Shown here in pieces: positions 61,121 through 64,000 of a stretch of 64,000 nucleotides of DNA (within the stretch, counting starts at the first letter, position 1; each line of letters begins with the position of its first letter). Both the position numbers and the translations under genes were made by a program. This stretch comes from an uncultured Roseobacter sp. (lineage in GTDB: Bacteria; Pseudomonadota; Alphaproteobacteria; Rhodobacterales; Rhodobacteraceae): assembly GCA_947501635.1 (NCBI GenBank), contig CANMWT010000002.1, positions 186,001 to 250,000 of the forward strand. The letters run 5' to 3'. The notes below the pieces were generated by a model. That model was not told the origin of the DNA. It made no database searches and worked only from the letters and a program-made list of their open reading frames with translations.

Positions 61121-62296
61121 TCAGGGGCGTTCAAGACACATGGCGACGCCCATGCCGCCGCCGATGCACAGCGTGGCAAGACCTTTTTTCGCATCGCGGC
61201 GCTTCATCTCGAACAGAAGCGTGTTGAGAATGCGCGCACCGGATGCGCCGATTGGGTGTCCGATGGCGATGGCGCCGCCGTTGACATTGACCACAGCCGG
61301 ATCCCAGCCCATGTCCTTGTTGACCGCGCAAGCTTGCGCGGCGAAGGCCTCGTTGGCTTCTACCAGATCAAGGTCCTCCGGCTTCCAGCCGGCTTTTTCC
61401 AACGCTTTACGGCTGGCATAGATCGGGCCCGCGCCCATGATCGACGGGTCAAGACCGACGGTGGCGTAGCTTGCGATGCGGGCCAAAGGCTCGATCCCGC
61501 GCTTTTCGGCATTGTCGGCGGACATCAGCAGCGCGCCTGCCGCGCCGTCGTTGAGGCCAGAGGCATTCGCCGCCGTGACCGAGCCGTCCTTCGTAAAGGC
61601 CGGGCGTAGTTTTTGCATCGCTTCCATGGTTGCGCCGTGGCGGATGTATTCGTCCTTGTCCACAACGATGTCGCCCTTGCGGGTCGAGATTGTATAGGCG
61701 AACACTTCATCATCGAATTTACCGGCTTTTTGCGCGGCTTCGGCCTTGTTTTGTGAGCCAACGGCGAATTCATCCTGCTGGTCACGGCTGATTTGCCATT
61801 TTTCAGCAACATTTTCAGCGGTCTGGCCCATGTGGTAGCCGTTGAATGCATCCCACAGACCGTCACGGATCATTGTGTCGATGTATTTCATGTCGCCCAT
61901 TTTATGCCCGGCGCGCAACGAGGCGGCGTGGGGCGACAGGGTCATATTTTCCTGCCCGCCCGCGGCGACGATATCCGCATCCCCAAGCTGGATGTGCTGG
62001 GCCGCCAGTGCAACGGAACGCAGACCCGATCCGCAGACCTGATTGATCGTCCAGGCAGAGGATTCTTGCGGAAGTCCTGCATTGATGTGGGATTGGCGCG
62101 CGGGGTTTTGACCTTGAGCGGCGGTCAGAACCTGTCCGAGAATTGTTTCTGAAACTTCTGATGCATCGACACCGGCGCGTGCTACGATTTCCTTGAGCAT
62201 CGCTGCACCCAGATCATGGGCGGGAGTGTTTGCGAAAGACCCGCCAAAGCTGCCTACGGCAGTTCGGGCGGCGGAGGCGATTACGACGTTCGTCAT
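61121..62296 (-). CDS. phaA: Acetyl-CoA acetyltransferase
   Basis: A 391-residue thiolase that joins two acetyl-CoA to acetoacetyl-CoA. The nucleophilic Cys lies in [11 protein letters not shown] (about residue 89), the catalytic His in [14 protein letters not shown] (about 348), and the second Cys in CIGGGMGVA (about 378). The ATG at 62296 (MTNVVIAS) is the family start; an AAGGA lies upstream. The upstream frame to 62380 is not convincing. Confidence 0.95.
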   Translation of the reverse strand: MTNVVIASAARTAVGSFGGSFANTPAHDLGAAMLKEIVARAGVDASEVSETILGQVLTAAQGQNPARQSHINAGLPQESSAWTINQVCGSGLRSVALAAQHIQLGDADIVAAGGQENMTLSPHAASLRAGHKMGDMKYIDTMIRDGLWDAFNGYHMGQTAENVAEKWQISRDQQDEFAVGSQNKAEAAQKAGKFDDEVFAYTISTRKGDIVVDKDEYIRHGATMEAMQKLRPAFTKDGSVTAANASGLNDGAAGALLMSADNAEKRGIEPLARIASYATVGLDPSIMGAGPIYASRKALEKAGWKPEDLDLVEANEAFAAQACAVNKDMGWDPAVVNVNGGAIAIGHPIGASGARILNTLLFEMKRRDAKKGLATLCIGGGMGVAMCLERP

Positions 62297-62457
62297 GGTT
62301 TTTCGGTCCTTTACCAGTTCTTGAGAAGACCAGGCGCGGGCGTCATCGCGGGGTGCTAGTCTTATCGTTGATGTTGGCAATAGTTAACCGATGATTTTTT
62401 GCGCGGCAACAGACCCTGCCTGTGACACAGCATCGCAAACAACTGAACGTTTAATCG

Positions 62458-63342
62458 TTAAACCGCCTTGTTCATTTGAACGTTGCGCATCCAGTCGGGG
62501 CGGGTTGTGGCCGGCGCGAAATGATAACCTTGCAGACAGTCGACGCCAAGGCGGGTAAGCACCTCTGCATCCTCGCCGGTTTCGACAAACTCCGCCACGG
62601 TGAGCATGTCAAAGTGTTTGGCGATTGACACCAATGCGCCTGTCATCGCCTGGTTGTCGGGATTGTGAGCAATGCCCTGAATGAACTGGCCATCGATCTT
62701 TATGACGTCGAAACAGAACTCTTTGAAATAACGAAGCGCGGTATAGCCTGCGCCAAAGTCATCCATTGCAAAGCAGATACCCTGCATCTGCAACCTGTCC
62801 ATGAAATCTACGACAAGTTCCGGCACCAGCATGGCAGAACTTTCCGTAATCTCGAGTATCAACCGCTCTCCAATGAGTTCATTGCGTTTCAACCAGCGCT
62901 CCAGCGTATGGCTCCAGGGCTTGTAGCCAATCGAGCGTGCGGACATGTTGATGGACAAACGCAGTTCGGGGTTTTCGTGAAGCGCGCGCAGCCCTTTGGC
63001 AAGGGCGAGTGTATCCAGCTCGCGCCCCAGCTCCGAGTTTTCTATCGTATTCATGAATGCGCCGGCTGGGATCACGCGCCCGGTCTCATCCAGCACGCGG
63101 ATCAACCCCTCGTAAAAGGCGACTTTGCTTTGATCGCGCGCCTGCATTACCGGCTGATAGGCCAGCAGGACCTGCTTGTGGCGGATGGCGGCGGCGACCA
63201 TGTCCATGGTCTGCCTGTCGCGCGATGAAACCGCAAAGTTTAGCGGGCTGTCAGTGCCCGGTTCCATATCCGCCATCATTTGTTTTCTGGGTCCGGGCAT
63301 GTTGTCCTCGATCTGCTTCGTTGGGACAAATTGCGGGTGCAC
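62458..63342 (-). CDS. EAL-domain cyclic-di-GMP phosphodiesterase
   Basis: A 294-residue protein with no other domain seen. The EAL motif reads YEGLIRV (about residue 78); other catalytic residues are in SINMSARS, ILEITESS, MDDFGAGYTALRY, IKIDGQF, AEFVETGED and LQGYHFA, so the active site looks complete and it should hydrolyse cyclic-di-GMP. It starts with GTG at 63342 after AAGGGG; an ATG at 63300 with GAGGA is another good candidate. It is divergent from the glycosylase gene tag. Confidence 0.88.
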   Translation of the reverse strand: MHPQFVPTKQIEDNMPGPRKQMMADMEPGTDSPLNFAVSSRDRQTMDMVAAAIRHKQVLLAYQPVMQARDQSKVAFYEGLIRVLDETGRVIPAGAFMNTIENSELGRELDTLALAKGLRALHENPELRLSINMSARSIGYKPWSHTLERWLKRNELIGERLILEITESSAMLVPELVVDFMDRLQMQGICFAMDDFGAGYTALRYFKEFCFDVIKIDGQFIQGIAHNPDNQAMTGALVSIAKHFDMLTVAEFVETGEDAEVLTRLGVDCLQGYHFAPATTRPDWMRNVQMNKAV

Positions 63343-63419
63343 TTGCTAAAATCCCCTTAATATTCCTATTTTGTTCTAATTCGACATTAAGTCATACTAA
63401 AGCTAAGGGACTGTTTTTA

Positions 63420-64000
63420 ATGCAAGAGATGGTTAATCGCTGTGGCTGGGCCGGACCCGAACAAATCTATTTGGACTATCACGACACCGATTGGGGTGTG
63501 CCGGAGTACGACAGCCGCGCCCTTTGGGAGAAACTGATTCTCGACGGTTTTCAAGCCGGGCTGAGCTGGATCACGATCCTCAAGAAACGCGAGAATTTTC
63601 GCTCGGCTTTTGCCGGTTTCGACCCAAACACGATTGCGGAATGGGGTGTGCAGGATGTGCAGCGCCTGTTGGGTGATCCGGGCATCATCCGGCATCGGGG
63701 CAAAATCGAAGCGGCGATTTCAAATGCTCGGGTCTGGCAGCAGATTGAAGCGCGCGAGGGCTTTGATAGCTATCTTTGGAAATACACCGGCGGTGCCCCT
63801 TTGCAAAACAGGTTCGAGCGGCAAGCCGATGTGCCCACGCAGACACCCTTGTCACAGCAGATATCAAAAGACCTCAAGGCGGAGGGCTTCAAGTTTTGTG
63901 GCCCCACGATCGTTTATGCATTCATGGAAGCCGTCGGTATGGTGAATGATCATCTGGTCTCCTGCCACCGTCATCAGCCGGTCGCGCAGATGGGGCGTTG
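63420..64000 (+). CDS. tag: DNA-3-methyladenine glycosylase I (3' end cut by the window)
   Basis: The frame from the ATG at 63420 stays open to the window edge, giving 193 complete codons. RCGWAGPEQIYLDYHDTDWGVPEYD (residues 7-31) is the Tag signature with Cys8 and His21, and NDHLVSCHRH near the end carries the zinc Cys and His. The last two bases are TG, so the next base A would complete a TGA; the gene is thus probably whole except for its stop. AAGGGA lies before the ATG. It removes 3-methyladenine from DNA. Confidence 0.93.
   Translation, partial: MQEMVNRCGWAGPEQIYLDYHDTDWGVPEYDSRALWEKLILDGFQAGLSWITILKKRENFRSAFAGFDPNTIAEWGVQDVQRLLGDPGIIRHRGKIEAAISNARVWQQIEAREGFDSYLWKYTGGAPLQNRFERQADVPTQTPLSQQISKDLKAEGFKFCGPTIVYAFMEAVGMVNDHLVSCHRHQPVAQMGR

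Noticed and set aside
1-64000. CRISPR arrays, insertion sequences and rRNA genes
   Set aside because: No regularly spaced repeats, no transposase gene and no rRNA-like sequence were seen.

Overview
The window looks like a piece of an alphaproteobacterial chromosome of the Rhodobacteraceae, roseobacter group. The evidence is the high G+C core with pyrB/pyrC/plsY overlaps, a 44-residue aa3-oxidase subunit IV gene, phaA/phaB, an ETF-ubiquinone oxidoreductase, a SoxR-type regulator, a fused dimethylglycine dehydrogenase-like protein and a GcvA-type LysR. The species cannot be named from the sequence alone.

Region 1 (1 to about 13,690) looks accessory. It is visibly richer in A+T than the rest and ends at the 3' end of a tRNA-Gln(UUG) gene. 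It carries an MFS exporter, a small membrane protein, and a run with bdhA-type 3-hydroxybutyrate dehydrogenase, two secreted cupins, an orphan TRAP-type binding protein and a patatin. A stand-alone NAD(P)HX epimerase follows, then a minus-strand three-gene operon with a secreted VCBS/ASPIC protein between two membrane proteins. Last comes a DUF3489-DUF2924-large serine recombinase cassette. The leader of the cassette folds on paper so that the ribosome-binding site of its first gene is paired.

Region 2 (13,860-26,900) is metabolic: quinone oxidoreductase, SH3-domain protein, 2-hydroxyacid dehydrogenase, gamma-glutamyltransferase, GlcD/Dld-type flavoprotein, a cysteine synthase-like enzyme, an 833-residue dimethylglycine/sarcosine dehydrogenase-like protein, a minus-strand aldo-keto reductase/FAD oxidase/DUF938 operon, and an ectoine synthase gene with no ectA or ectB beside it.

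Region 3 (26,850-38,850) holds the tightly overlapped minus-strand operon pyrB-two membrane proteins-pyrC-plsY-small ORF, the plus-strand uracil-DNA glycosylase/LysE/moaB group, an RND adaptor/pump pair and a DsbD N-domain protein. The glycosylase lacks three of the four cysteines expected for its iron-sulfur cluster.

Region 4 (38,990-53,910) contains yqgE, a Sua5/TsaC protein, acyl-CoA dehydrogenase with an MBL hydrolase, the tiny cytochrome oxidase subunit, a lipoprotein, azlCD, and a molybdenum-cofactor operon fdhD-mobA-mobB-moeA in which moeA is fused to an extra N-terminal domain. It ends with greA, a VOC protein divergent from soxR, and ETF-QO. Region 5 (54,070-64,000) has a TPR protein, ispE, a polyprenyl diphosphate synthase, a DUF2007 protein, a tRNA1(Val)-type methyltransferase, a YdcH-like protein, a LysR divergent from a 39-residue ORF, phaB, phaA, an EAL-domain phosphodiesterase and the 3-methyladenine glycosylase gene tag, which runs into the window edge.

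Functionally, phaA and phaB make (R)-3-hydroxybutyryl-CoA for polyhydroxybutyrate, while the island's bdhA and patatin could act on the breakdown side. FdhD, MobA, MobB, MoeA and the separate MoaB serve molybdoenzymes. No single gene set here is a clear new defence or mobile system. The best leads are the recombinase cassette with its structured leader, the cluster at 2,646-6,983, the MoeA fusion and the cysteine-poor uracil glycosylase.
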